Source: JBAXTE01 sp963556065 (GTDB lineage: Bacteria > Bacteroidota > Bacteroidia > Bacteroidales > WCHB1-69). From it: DNA of 64,000 nt. Made by a program: the position numbers and the translations under genes. Positions 34,977 to 43,739 of the stretch are shown piece after piece. Where the stretch lies: positions 76,309 through 140,308 of the forward strand of contig CAUVYH020000009.1 in NCBI GenBank assembly GCA_963556065.3. Reading direction: 5' to 3'. The notes under the pieces are model-generated. The model made no database searches. It saw only the letters and a program-made list of their open reading frames with translations, and was not told where the DNA came from. Position 1 is the stretch's first letter. Each line of letters opens with the position of its first letter.

Positions 34977-35299
34977 AAAAAGATTTAGAATACTTTTATT
35001 GTTTTATTTCATATTTAAATTCAGAGATTTATCATGGTACGGTAAATAAGCCTTTTACATAACACATTCTCTTTTATTAGTAGTATAAATCGTGTTCAAA
35101 TGACAAATCGTAGGGTAAAAAATGAAATTTTTCCGTGCGTGTATTTGTTTGAAAGCAATCCCTAAAGATGTTAAATAATTAACTTTTAAAAAATTAAACC
35201 CCAAAAATCTGATGTTTTTGGAACGGTTCTCATTTTTTAACAACCTGAAAACAGCCCGATTTTTTTTCATCAGCTAACTTTGCAACCAAATATAATTAT
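34977..35299. other. 323-bp intergenic region with a promoter at its right end
   Basis: The gap between the orphan membrane protein and the next outer-membrane gene is AT-rich and has no plausible reading frame. TAACTTTG at 35275-35282 is a good -7 element for the gene at 35300. Nothing else is evident. Confidence 0.45.
35275..35282 (+). promoter_or_regulatory. -7 promoter element (TAACTTTG)
   Basis: TAACTTTG matches the Bacteroidota -7 consensus and lies 17 bp before the ATG at 35300. Confidence 0.55.
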
Positions 35300-35875
35300 A
35301 TGAAAAGGCATCGTTTTGCTCTAATATTCCTGTTTTTACTACCATTTATTCTTAAGGCTCAAATCAGCCTGCTCCCTTTGGTGGGAGTTCAAATTCCAAC
35401 CGGTGGCTTTTCAAGCGATAATTATTTGGGGACCGATTTTGGTGGAACTTTAGCTCTGAAATATGAAATTACGGAATCGTTTGACATGGGATTATCTGTG
35501 GGTTACCACAGATTTAGTTATTCCATGGAAAAACAAACGAATGCGATGGTTCCAATAACGGCTACTTTCGAAAATAGATTCGGAGACTATGCTTTTAAAC
35601 CGATGATTGGATTTGATGCAGGTATTTACAACTTTTACCATACGGAAAAAACAACAAATGATGCGTATTCTCTAAACACTACAAAAACCGATACAAAAAT
35701 GGGAATTGCTCCATCAGTGGGGTTTTATGTTGATTTATCCGATGCGTATTCATTATGTGCCATTGCAAAATATCATTACGCTTGTGATGATTCAAATCCA
35801 TATACATACGTGAGTTTGAACATCGGATTAAACATCCGGTTTTTACCAAGCAATCCCGGATATACCCGATTTTAA
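35300..35875 (+). CDS. Hypothetical outer-membrane beta-barrel protein
   Basis: The 191-residue protein has a signal peptide (MKRHRFALIFLFLLPFILKAQ). Eight or so amphipathic strands follow (LPLVGVQIPTGGF, FGGTLALKYEI, FDMGLSVGYHRFSYSM, FKPMIGFDAGIYNFYH, MGIAPSVGFYVDL, YSLCAIAKYHYACD, YVSLNIGLNIRF). The pattern fits small OmpW/PorT-like or OmpA-barrel-like proteins common in Bacteroidota. A specific family cannot be named. It has its own promoter and shares a bidirectional terminator with lpdA. Confidence 0.65.
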   Translation: MKRHRFALIFLFLLPFILKAQISLLPLVGVQIPTGGFSSDNYLGTDFGGTLALKYEITESFDMGLSVGYHRFSYSMEKQTNAMVPITATFENRFGDYAFKPMIGFDAGIYNFYHTEKTTNDAYSLNTTKTDTKMGIAPSVGFYVDLSDAYSLCAIAKYHYACDDSNPYTYVSLNIGLNIRFLPSNPGYTRF

Positions 35876-35920
35876 CAAATTTGCACCAAAACTGTAATAA
35901 ACGTTGTATTGTGTAAAAGG

Positions 35921-35946
35921 AAAAGCCAAGTGAGAACCTGGCTTTT
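35921..35946. terminator. Bidirectional terminator between the barrel gene and lpdA
   Basis: A 10-bp stem with one mismatch (AAAAGCCAAG / CCTGGCTTTT, 6-nt loop), with A-rich and T-rich flanks, sits between two convergent genes. Confidence 0.65.
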
Positions 35947-35965
35947 TCTTTCTGATAAGATGTTC

Positions 35966-37357
35966 CTACATGTGCACACATTCATTGTATGCCAGAGCTA
36001 CGGCTTCCATTAGTGCTTCCGACATTGTTGGATGAGGATGGACGGCATCAATGATGTCTCTGCCGGTGGCACCAAGTTTGCGGGCAGCCACGACTTCGGC
36101 GATCATTTCGGTTACATTGTCGCCCACCATGTGGCATCCGAGCCATTTATTGTCTTTAGCATTAAAAATCACTTTGATAAAACCATCTTTGTTTCCACTT
36201 GCGGCCGCTTTTCCCGATGCTGTATAGGGGAACTTTCCTACAACCACTTCGTATCCTGCTTCACGAGCCTTAGCTTCCGTCATCCCAACCGATGCCACTT
36301 CCGGTGAAGTGTATGTACATCCCGGAATATTGTTGTAATCGAGGATGCCGGGATGGTGTCCTGCAATCTTCTCAACGCAGATCAACGCTTCGTGTGAAGC
36401 CACATGAGCAAGAGCAGGTCCTTTCACGATATCGCCAATGGCATAAACACCTTCAACGTTCGTGCGATAGTAATCATCCACGATAACTTTCCCCTTTTCA
36501 AAAGCTACACCTGTTTCTTCCAACCCGATATTTTCGAGGTTGGTAGTAACTCCGACAGCTGAAAGCACAATTTCGGCTTCTATTAGTTCAATTCCTTTTT
36601 TAGTTTGAATAGATACTTTGCAAAGCTCCCCGGTTTTATCAACAGATTCCACGCTTGCGCCGGTAATCACTTTCATCCCCTGTTTTTTAAAGGAGCGCTC
36701 GAGTTGCTTTGAGGAGTCCTCATCTTCGTTGGGGACAATGTTTGGCAAATACTCGACTAAAGTAACTTTGGTTCCGATAGAGTTATAAAAATATGCGAAT
36801 TCGGAACCAATGGCACCGGATCCGACAACGACCATTGATACAGGTTGTTTTTGTAAAGTAAGTGCCTCTCGATATCCGATTATTTTTTTACCATCCTGAG
36901 GTAAATTCGGCAGTTCACGAGAGCGGGTGCCGGTAGCCAATATGATATGACTTGCGGAATATTCGGTTTTGTTGCCTTCAACATCAAGTACTTCTACAAT
37001 TTTACCGGGTTTTATTTTTCCCAATCCCGCAAGATGTTCCACATTGTATTTTTTGAAAAGAAATTGAATCCCTTTGCTCATACTTTCAGCAACGCCTCTG
37101 CTTCGCGCAACCATGGCTTCGATATCAGGAGTTGCTGTTCCTTCGATTTTAACGCCATAAGTTTCGGCATGTTTCAAATAATTGAACACCTGCGCACTTT
37201 TGAGTAGTGCTTTGGTTGGGATGCAGCCCCAATTCAGACAAATTCCACCCAGTTCGGCACGTTCTACCACGGCAACTTTCATCCCGAGTTGAGAGGCACG
37301 AATTGCTGCCACATAGCCTCCCGGACCGCTTCCAATTACAATAAGATCGTATTGCAT
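35966..37357 (-). CDS. lpdA: Dihydrolipoyl dehydrogenase
   Basis: This 463-residue FAD enzyme (E3) reoxidises dihydrolipoamide in 2-oxoacid dehydrogenase complexes or the glycine cleavage system. The FAD Rossmann motif is GSGPGGYVAAIRA near the start. The redox disulfide is C40/C45 in GGICLNWGCIPTKA, the NAD-binding GSGAIGSEFAYF is near 180, the second FAD segment is YAIGDI, and the C-terminal catalytic HPHPTMSE is present. All key residues are present and the length is typical. No E1 or E2 gene is adjacent, so the partner complex is not shown by the context. Confidence 0.96.
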   Translation of the reverse strand: MQYDLIVIGSGPGGYVAAIRASQLGMKVAVVERAELGGICLNWGCIPTKALLKSAQVFNYLKHAETYGVKIEGTATPDIEAMVARSRGVAESMSKGIQFLFKKYNVEHLAGLGKIKPGKIVEVLDVEGNKTEYSASHIILATGTRSRELPNLPQDGKKIIGYREALTLQKQPVSMVVVGSGAIGSEFAYFYNSIGTKVTLVEYLPNIVPNEDEDSSKQLERSFKKQGMKVITGASVESVDKTGELCKVSIQTKKGIELIEAEIVLSAVGVTTNLENIGLEETGVAFEKGKVIVDDYYRTNVEGVYAIGDIVKGPALAHVASHEALICVEKIAGHHPGILDYNNIPGCTYTSPEVASVGMTEAKAREAGYEVVVGKFPYTASGKAAASGNKDGFIKVIFNAKDNKWLGCHMVGDNVTEMIAEVVAARKLGATGRDIIDAVHPHPTMSEALMEAVALAYNECVHM

Positions 37358-37466
37358 TTGCTCTGTATTTTAATGATTAATATTTAATTTTGATTCCCAA
37401 AAGTTGGTTTTTTGTTAACTTTCAGGCTAAATTAATAAGAAAAGTAAAACGAACTAAAAAAAAACT

Positions 37467-37474
37467 ATTTTTGC
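37467..37474 (+). promoter_or_regulatory. -7 promoter element (TATTTTTG)
   Basis: TATTTTTG matches TAnnTTTG and lies 45 bp before the ATG at 37520. No SAM-type riboswitch structure was recognised in the leader. Confidence 0.45.
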
Positions 37475-37519
37475 ACATAGAAATCAACAAAGAAGTTCAA
37501 CATAAAAAGAAAAATTATT

Positions 37520-38719
37520 ATGAAATTTGATCCAGCTACTAAAATTCAGGAATTAAAACAATTCGGCGAATTTGGTGGAGTAAATCCATCCATCACCGAT
37601 TCGGCAACTTATACGTTTATGGAGGCCGAAACTATGTTAGACACTTTTCACGGAGAATCGGAAGGTTGTTTTTTGTATTCGCGTCATTGGAACCCAAGCA
37701 ACAAGTACTTAGCTGATGCTATGGCTGCAATGGAAGGCACCGAATCTGCATGGGTCACAGGATCGGGAATGGCTGCAATTACTTGTGCTATTTTACAAAT
37801 CTGTAGTGCCGGAGACCATATCGTTTCAAGTGAAACCATTTATGGCGGATCTTTTGCATTTATGAAAAACTATCTTCCAAAATTCAACATTGATGTTACT
37901 TTTGTAAATACATCGAATTTAGATGCGGTAAAAGCAGCGATGCGTCCGAATACAAAGATGGTTTATACCGAAGTAATGTCAAATCCGTTGCTGCGTATTG
38001 CAAATATTCCCGAATTAGCAAAAATTGCACATGCCGGCAATGCGAAGCTGGTTATAGACAATACATTTACTCCAATGATGGTAACACCCGTAAAACATGG
38101 GGCTGATATTGTAGTTTATAGCATGACAAAGTATGTTAATGGAAAAAATGATTGCGTTGCCGGAGCTATATGTGCTTCTGCCGAGTTTGTTAACTCGCTT
38201 TCAAGTGTTATAGACGGGACGGCGATGTTGCTGGGGCCTGTTTTGGATCCATTGCGTTCTTCAAATATTTTAAAGAATTTACATACTTTACACATTCGCA
38301 TGAAACAGCATAGTTATAATGCAATGTATCTGGCAAAACGATTTAAAGAAATCGGGTTAAAAGCAAATTATCCCGGAATGGAAGAGCATATTGATCATCA
38401 AACGTTTAGCACTATTATAAATCCTGAATTTGGCTACGGCGGAATGATATCAATTGATATGGGTACCGCAGAAGTCGCTAATGAGCTAATGGAAAGAATG
38501 CAGCTTGCCGGTGTAGGATATTTGGCTGTGAGCTTAGGATATTTTAAAACTCTATTTAGCAACTCTGGAAAATCGACATCCTCGGAAGTTCCTGAAGAAA
38601 TTCAACGAGAAATGGGAATGTCTGAAGGCTTAATCCGCTTTTCCGTTGGTTTGGATAATGATATTGAACATACCTTTGAGTTAATAAAAGGATGTCTGAA
38701 AGAGATGAAGCTTTTGTAA
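37520..38719 (+). CDS. Cys/Met-metabolism PLP-dependent lyase (methionine gamma-lyase / cystathionine gamma-lyase type)
   Basis: This 399-residue cytosolic PLP enzyme belongs to the trans-sulfuration family, which eliminates or replaces the gamma-substituent of homocysteine-type amino acids. Seen are YSRHWNPS (PLP-phosphate contact), the GSGMAAI loop near 81-87, the aromatic stacking region TIYGG, LVIDNTFTP with the PLP-N1 Asp, and the Schiff-base K204 in SMTKYVNGKNDCVAG. The usual His after TKY-x-N/G-G is replaced by Lys, which places it in a divergent subgroup. Members have been called methionine gamma-lyase or simply aminotransferase class I/II. The exact substrate is not deducible. It stands alone with its own promoter and terminator. 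Confidence 0.83.
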   Translation: MKFDPATKIQELKQFGEFGGVNPSITDSATYTFMEAETMLDTFHGESEGCFLYSRHWNPSNKYLADAMAAMEGTESAWVTGSGMAAITCAILQICSAGDHIVSSETIYGGSFAFMKNYLPKFNIDVTFVNTSNLDAVKAAMRPNTKMVYTEVMSNPLLRIANIPELAKIAHAGNAKLVIDNTFTPMMVTPVKHGADIVVYSMTKYVNGKNDCVAGAICASAEFVNSLSSVIDGTAMLLGPVLDPLRSSNILKNLHTLHIRMKQHSYNAMYLAKRFKEIGLKANYPGMEEHIDHQTFSTIINPEFGYGGMISIDMGTAEVANELMERMQLAGVGYLAVSLGYFKTLFSNSGKSTSSEVPEEIQREMGMSEGLIRFSVGLDNDIEHTFELIKGCLKEMKLL

Positions 38720-38725
38720 ATCGAA

Positions 38726-38782
38726 GCAAAATAAAAGTAAAAAAATCCCTATAAAGCAGGGATTTTTTTACTTTTATTTTGC
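38726..38782. terminator. Perfect 25-bp stem terminator after the PLP lyase gene
   Basis: Arms 38726-38750 and 38758-38782 are perfectly complementary over 25 bp with a 7-nt loop. The stem contains ATCCCT / AGGGAT next to A7 / T7 runs, giving U-tracts in both directions. It insulates the gene from the polysaccharide operon that follows. Confidence 0.8.
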
Positions 38783-38824
38783 AATACATTTCATAAAATA
38801 ACATTCATGTTTTATAAAATGTAT

Positions 38825-38832
38825 TAACTTTG
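38825..38832 (+). promoter_or_regulatory. -7 promoter element of the polysaccharide operon (TAACTTTG)
   Basis: TAACTTTG matches TAnnTTTG and lies 25 bp before the TTG start of the Wza-like gene. Confidence 0.55.
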
Positions 38833-38857
38833 CAGATAATCATAAAAATGTAATGCT

Positions 38858-39646
38858 TTGCAAATCACGAGATATCAAAACTTTAATTTAAAATTCAGAT
38901 TAATATTATTCGGTATTCTGGTTTTTGGCGTATCATCATGTAATATACTCAATCCCAGCAGAATGTTACGCACCCCAAAAGATTTTAAATTCGATACTTT
39001 TGCCGATTCTTTGCAAACTTACGAATATCGGATTGCTCCCAACGATGAACTATCGTTTAAAATATTTACCCACAACGGGGAGAAGATGGTGGAACTGATG
39101 TCAACATCAGGAGGGATGGGGCAACAAGCAGGTCAAAGTCCCGGGTTGGAATATCTGGTGGAACATGATGGAATGGTGAAACTTCCAATTATTCAACGGG
39201 TTAAAGTAAGTGGACTGACAATTCGTGAGGCGGAAAGTTTTTTGGAAGGACAATATTCCAGCTATTTAAACAAACCTTTTGTACAGTTAAAAGTTACCAA
39301 CAATCGGGTGATTGTTTTTCCCGGTGGTGATGGTGGCTCTGCGAAGGTGGTTTCACTAAAGAACACCAATACAACACTCTTCGAAGCCTTAGCTATGTCA
39401 GGTGGTATTGTTGACGGAAAAGCATATAACATTAAATTAATTCGTGGCGATTTAAAAAATCCGAAAGTATATAAAATCGATTTATCCACAATTGATGGAG
39501 TAAAGCAAGCTAATTTGTTGTTGCAAGCCAACGATATTATCTATGTTGAGCCAAGGGCACGGATTACTCAACGATTATTAGCAGAAATAACCCCCTATAT
39601 TAGCTTAATTACCGCAGGATTAGTGGTTTACGGACTCTTTAAATAA
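38858..39646 (+). CDS. Polysaccharide export lipoprotein, Wza-like
   Basis: This 262-residue outer-membrane export protein has a lipoprotein signal peptide (LILFGILVFGVSSCN) and a polysaccharide-export domain (about 55-145, TYEYRIAPNDELSFKIF). An SLBB-like domain follows at about 147-225, with a C-terminal hydrophobic helix (ISLITAGLVVYGLF). The start is a TTG at 38858; the nearby ATGs are out of frame or followed directly by a stop, and a later ATG would remove the lipobox. It is the first gene of an operon that continues with the Wzc-like kinase 5 bp downstream. The Wza-Wzc pair forms a trans-envelope exopolysaccharide channel. Confidence 0.87.
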   Translation: MQITRYQNFNLKFRLILFGILVFGVSSCNILNPSRMLRTPKDFKFDTFADSLQTYEYRIAPNDELSFKIFTHNGEKMVELMSTSGGMGQQAGQSPGLEYLVEHDGMVKLPIIQRVKVSGLTIREAESFLEGQYSSYLNKPFVQLKVTNNRVIVFPGGDGGSAKVVSLKNTNTTLFEALAMSGGIVDGKAYNIKLIRGDLKNPKVYKIDLSTIDGVKQANLLLQANDIIYVEPRARITQRLLAEITPYISLITAGLVVYGLFK

Positions 39647-39651
39647 TAGGC

Positions 39652-41322
39652 ATGTCAAATAAAAAAATTTCCAAAATAAATGATGAGTTTGATTTTCTTT
39701 TGTTATTGAAAATTATAAAACGCTATTGGTATGTTGTTATCCTTGTTTTTGGTTTTATGCTTTTCGGGTCATGGTTATACCTTCGGTACACCCCTAATGT
39801 ATATGAGGCTAGAGCCATTATTCAGGTAGAAGACGAAAATACGGCTCAATTTTTTGATCAGGAAAAAACGACTTCTTTAGGGAATAATGATTTGGCAAAA
39901 AAAATAGATTTTCTGCGTTCATCTGCATTCTTAAACATCGCTTTGTCAAAACTCCCACTCCAGACCGGATATTTTTACGATGGTACGATCCTTAGCATGG
40001 AATTATATAAAAACTCACCGTTTACAGCACAAGTTTTAAAAATCGACTCAGGATTTTACAACAATCCTATTGAGATAAAATTTGAAGACAAAGAGAATCT
40101 GACGATAAAATACCGGGTTAACAAAAAAAACCACACTACTTCAAGCAGAGCTATAAACGGCACGTTTTATATCAATACCAACATATTTAACTTACGAATA
40201 GATATTACAAAACCCGGTAGTTTACGATTTAAAGATAACTACAGTGTTGTTTTTTACAATCCGCAATCAATTGTTTCGATGTATCTTCCAAAACTAAGCG
40301 TAAATGTTTTGAATGACGCAGCAAAGACCATTAGAATCTTGGTAAAAGAAAATAATGCCCAAAAAGCGGCAGACATTGCAAATACGATTGCCTCTGAATT
40401 TAGAGAATATGATAAGTTTAAAAAGCAGGAGAGTGCCAACAACATTATTGAATATATTGATGAACAACTTTCGTTTATTGAAGATTCATTGTACTCTTCG
40501 GAAGACAAAATAGATACGTATAAGAAAGCACATGGCATTGAAACCGTTGAATTGAAGCCGTTAACAACACTTCAACAAAAGATATCCGAATTGGACAACA
40601 GCATTAACAAGCTGAATTATGATGAACGATTATTGGCGGATATTATGAAATCGGTAAATGCAGAAAAAAACATTGATATTTATCAGTTTTTAGCTCAAAT
40701 AATTGGTAGCGAATATCAAGGATCACTATCTGTTTTACTCACTCAAATACAAAGTTTGCTTCTTCAAAAGGAACAACTTATGTATGATTATACTGCTAAC
40801 AGCGGACAAATTAAGCAATTAAATTACCAGATTGAAATACAGAAGAAAATACTATCGGAAGCTATTCGAAACTTCAAAGCCAATATTATCACAAAAAGAG
40901 GGCAAATTAAAGCGGAATTGGTGGCTTTAACTAATGAGATTTTGATGAAAGAGGATAACACGAAGACCATCGAATTAAAAAAACTAAAACGGGTCTCAAG
41001 TATCAACGAAACTTTTTATAATCAACTTATTGAGGCAAAAACCAAATATTCCATTTTAAAAGCCGGATATACTTCTCAAAATATTATCCTTGAAGAATCT
41101 AAAAAGGATGTAGAACCTACTTCTCCCAAGCGAATGCAGACATATTCCATTGCACTTTTTTTGGGATTATTGATTAGTTTGGGATTTATTGCTGTTAAAT
41201 ATTTGTTTTACAATGAAATTTCGACCATGTCTGATATTTCTAAGCATACAGATGTTCCTGCTTTAGGAATGGTTCCTCTTTACCCGACGGTACTCCCCTT
41301 TTTCACAACTTATTGTAGATAA
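39652..41322 (+). CDS. Wzc-like chain-length determinant, N-terminal fragment of a frameshifted BY-kinase
   Basis: The first part (556 residues) of a Wzc-type polysaccharide co-polymerase. Its first transmembrane helix is at about residues 26-45 (YWYVVILVFGFMLFGSWLYL). A Wzz domain, a long coiled-coil periplasmic region (about 265-470) and a second helix (YSIALFLGLLISLGFIAVKYLF) follow. The frame ends in a short non-conserved tail (FFTTYCR) at 41322. The kinase frame is already open upstream of its ATG at 41351 and encodes SQLIVDKEPKSQLAEG from 41304 on. Removing one T from the T5 run at 41299-41303 would give a single 816-residue protein up to 42103, the usual Bacteroidota length. This is a true mutation, a sequencing error or, less likely, programmed +1 frameshifting. 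Confidence 0.85.
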   Translation: MSNKKISKINDEFDFLLLLKIIKRYWYVVILVFGFMLFGSWLYLRYTPNVYEARAIIQVEDENTAQFFDQEKTTSLGNNDLAKKIDFLRSSAFLNIALSKLPLQTGYFYDGTILSMELYKNSPFTAQVLKIDSGFYNNPIEIKFEDKENLTIKYRVNKKNHTTSSRAINGTFYINTNIFNLRIDITKPGSLRFKDNYSVVFYNPQSIVSMYLPKLSVNVLNDAAKTIRILVKENNAQKAADIANTIASEFREYDKFKKQESANNIIEYIDEQLSFIEDSLYSSEDKIDTYKKAHGIETVELKPLTTLQQKISELDNSINKLNYDERLLADIMKSVNAEKNIDIYQFLAQIIGSEYQGSLSVLLTQIQSLLLQKEQLMYDYTANSGQIKQLNYQIEIQKKILSEAIRNFKANIITKRGQIKAELVALTNEILMKEDNTKTIELKKLKRVSSINETFYNQLIEAKTKYSILKAGYTSQNIILEESKKDVEPTSPKRMQTYSIALFLGLLISLGFIAVKYLFYNEISTMSDISKHTDVPALGMVPLYPTVLPFFTTYCR

Positions 41323-41350
41323 AGAGCCCAAATCTCAGCTAGCCGAAGGA

Positions 41351-42103
41351 ATGCGTGCAATACGGACTAATTTGCAATTTATAGATAACAGCGAAGGGCC
41401 TAAGGTAATATCTATTACATCAACAATTTCTGGAGAAGGAAAGACATTTGTAGGGATTAATTTAGCCGGAATTATTGCTTATTCGGGAAAAAAAGTTGTT
41501 GTGCTTGACTTGGACATGCGTAAGCCCAAAATACACAAGGCATTTTCCGAACCCAATAACATCATCTCCAACAGTAAAGGAATGAGTGAAATACTTTCGG
41601 GAATAGAATCATATAAATTATGCATTCAAAAAAGTCGTGTTGACAATATTGACTTTATTACGGCAGGAACCATACCCCCTAATCCCAGCGAGTTAATTCT
41701 GTCGGATGCTATGGATATACTCCTTGATGAATTAAAGAAAGAATATGACTATATCATCATCGATAACCCACCTATCGGATTGGTTACCGATGCTATGAAA
41801 AACCTTCAGCGTGCCGATTTTCCAATATATGTTTTCAAATCAAATTATTCCAAACGATTCTATATTGCCAATTTAGACTTCCTATACAATGACTGTAACA
41901 TCAAAAAAATGTCACTTGTGCTGAATGGGTTTGATTTTTCGAACATCTATGGCGACAAGTACGGCAGCAAAAAAGGATATGGAAAATATAGCACGTATGG
42001 TTACGGCTATGGTTACGGTTATGGCTATTATGAAGATTCGGAAAACGAATCGGACCGCAGAATAAAAAATAAATTCTCATTATTTTCAAAAAAACAGAAA
42101 TGA
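41351..42103 (+). CDS. BY-kinase (tyrosine autokinase) C-terminal domain of the Wzc-like protein
   Basis: This 250-residue fragment holds the cytosolic kinase: Walker A SGEGKTFVGIN, Walker A' VVVLDLDMRKP and Walker B YDYIIIDNPP. A Tyr-rich tail from about residue 205 (YGKYSTYGYGYGYGYGYY) provides the autophosphorylation cluster that drives ring assembly and disassembly in exopolysaccharide export. The ATG at 41351 is probably not a natural start. Conserved kinase sequence continues upstream in the same frame, and no separate promoter or spacing is seen. The end overlaps rfbC by 4 bp (ATGA), so the operon is translationally coupled here. Confidence 0.85.
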   Translation: MRAIRTNLQFIDNSEGPKVISITSTISGEGKTFVGINLAGIIAYSGKKVVVLDLDMRKPKIHKAFSEPNNIISNSKGMSEILSGIESYKLCIQKSRVDNIDFITAGTIPPNPSELILSDAMDILLDELKKEYDYIIIDNPPIGLVTDAMKNLQRADFPIYVFKSNYSKRFYIANLDFLYNDCNIKKMSLVLNGFDFSNIYGDKYGSKKGYGKYSTYGYGYGYGYGYYEDSENESDRRIKNKFSLFSKKQK

Positions 42104-42642
42104 TTTTTAAGCAAACGGCAATTGACGGTATTATTGAAGTTCAGCCTACAATATTCGGTGATGAACGTGGATATTTTTTTGAATCGTATCATCGGCAATT
42201 ATTCAACGATCATGGAATTGCAGTTGAATTTGTTCAGGACAATCAATCCCTTTCACATTATGGGGTGCTACGAGGTCTTCACTTTCAGAAACCCCCTTAT
42301 ACTCAAGGAAAATTAGTAAGTGTGGTTAAGGGGTCGGTGCTCGATGTTGCTGTTGACCTTCGTTCAAAATCCCCAACTTATGGACAACACATCTCCATCG
42401 TAATATCCGAAAAAAAGCAAAACAAACTATGGATTCCAGAAGGCTTTGCACATGGGTTTCTTACACTGGAAGACAATACCATTTTTCAATATAAATGCAC
42501 TAATTATTATCACAAAGATTCCGAAGCAACGTTACTATGGAACGATTCCGCTTTGAATATAAACTGGGGTGTTGAAAACCCGTTAATCTCGGAAAAAGAT
42601 ATCTCAGGAACTCGTTTGACTAAATTGGAACAATACTTTTAA
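42100..42642 (+). CDS. rfbC: dTDP-4-dehydrorhamnose 3,5-epimerase
   Basis: This 180-residue cupin enzyme catalyses the third step of dTDP-L-rhamnose synthesis. Family motifs seen are DERGYFFESYH near the start, FVQDNQSLSHYGVLRGLHFQ with the catalytic His, GSVLDVAVDLR, WIPEGFAHGFLTLED and YKCTNYYHKDSEATLLWNDSALNI. The sequence is full length. The other rhamnose genes (rfbA, rfbB, rfbD) are not in the window. The start ATG overlaps the kinase stop (ATGA), and the WecA-like gene starts 6 bp after its end, which shows an operon. Confidence 0.95.
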   Translation: MIFKQTAIDGIIEVQPTIFGDERGYFFESYHRQLFNDHGIAVEFVQDNQSLSHYGVLRGLHFQKPPYTQGKLVSVVKGSVLDVAVDLRSKSPTYGQHISIVISEKKQNKLWIPEGFAHGFLTLEDNTIFQYKCTNYYHKDSEATLLWNDSALNINWGVENPLISEKDISGTRLTKLEQYF

Positions 42643-42647
42643 CAACA

Positions 42648-43739
42648 ATGACATTAACGAACATTCAGGAACCATATTTATATCTGGCTATTACCTTTTT
42701 ATCCGCTCTTGCTTTATCGTTTGGGGTAAATATTTTTTTACTCCGCTATGCCAGTCATTTATTTCGCAAAAATTTGCCCGAAAATACAATTCGCTTCGAT
42801 AGAGAGCGAAAACCGGCAATGGGAGGAATTTCCTTTTTTGTCTGCTTTTTATTCGGAATTATTGCGTATTTGCTTTTCTTTATGGGAGACCATCAACCCG
42901 ACAAACTTTCAATCGTTGCTATTATAACGGTCGTCTCCATGGGCTTTGTTCTGGGGTTATACGATGATCTTAGAAATTCTCCGGTTTGGATTAAATTGGC
43001 ATCACAGATTTTAACCGCAATAATTCTTATCTCTTCGGGAATATCCATTCATCTTTTTAAGGTTGCTTGGGCAGACGATCTTTTAACTGTATTTTGGGTC
43101 GTTGGAATCATGAATTCCATTAACATGCTTGATAATATGGATGGAGTTACGACAATCGTTTCCTCTTTTATTCTTCTGACCATTCTTCTTCTAAACATAA
43201 TCCATAATACGCTAATAACCCCTGAGTTTGTAATCATACTCTCTGTTTTTGCTGCACTAATCGGATTTTTAAGATTCAATATCAGTCCTGCAAAAATTTA
43301 TATGGGCGACGTTGGTAGTCAATTTTTAGGAATAGTGCTTGCGGTTTTAGGCATTCTCTATTTTTGGAATTGTAAGGATTTTAATTCCGAAGTGGTTTTT
43401 ACAAAACAAATAGCGGTTACTTTAGTCGCCTTTGTATTGCCGATTACCGATACAACCACAGTGTTTTTTAAGCGAATTCGGCGGGGACAGTCTCCGTTTG
43501 TTGGAGGGCGCGATCACACCACGCACCATCTATCGTACCTCGGTCTTAGTGTGAGACAAATCAATTTACTATTTATTATTCTTGGAGCTATTTCCACGCT
43601 TCTAATTATTATTATCCTCGAAGTGATTAAGCGCTGGGAATTATGGCATTTTTTCCTATTTATAGCTTATTTCCTAATTGTTTTTATTACTCTTTTTTAC
43701 ATTGCTAACTTAAATAAAAATGAAGATATTAAACAATAG
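42648..43739 (+). CDS. WecA/TagO-type undecaprenyl-phosphate sugar-phosphate transferase
   Basis: This 363-residue polytopic membrane protein (about ten helices) is of the MraY/WecA glycosyltransferase 4 family. It primes glycan assembly by moving a sugar-1-phosphate (typically GlcNAc-1-P) to the lipid carrier. Motifs seen are PAMGGISFF, LGLYDDLRNSP (Asp pair), NMLDNMDGVTT, KIYMGDVGSQFLG and the cytosolic HxxH loop GGRDHTTHHLSYLGL. It is downstream of rfbC in the polysaccharide operon and overlaps the lytic transglycosylase gene by 20 bp. The exact sugar cannot be told from sequence. Confidence 0.9.
   Translation: MTLTNIQEPYLYLAITFLSALALSFGVNIFLLRYASHLFRKNLPENTIRFDRERKPAMGGISFFVCFLFGIIAYLLFFMGDHQPDKLSIVAIITVVSMGFVLGLYDDLRNSPVWIKLASQILTAIILISSGISIHLFKVAWADDLLTVFWVVGIMNSINMLDNMDGVTTIVSSFILLTILLLNIIHNTLITPEFVIILSVFAALIGFLRFNISPAKIYMGDVGSQFLGIVLAVLGILYFWNCKDFNSEVVFTKQIAVTLVAFVLPITDTTTVFFKRIRRGQSPFVGGRDHTTHHLSYLGLSVRQINLLFIILGAISTLLIIIILEVIKRWELWHFFLFIAYFLIVFITLFYIANLNKNEDIKQ

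Noticed and set aside
37358..37519. Possible SAM riboswitch before the Cys/Met PLP enzyme gene
   Set aside because: The leader is AT-rich with no conserved riboswitch core or pairing pattern that I could recognise.
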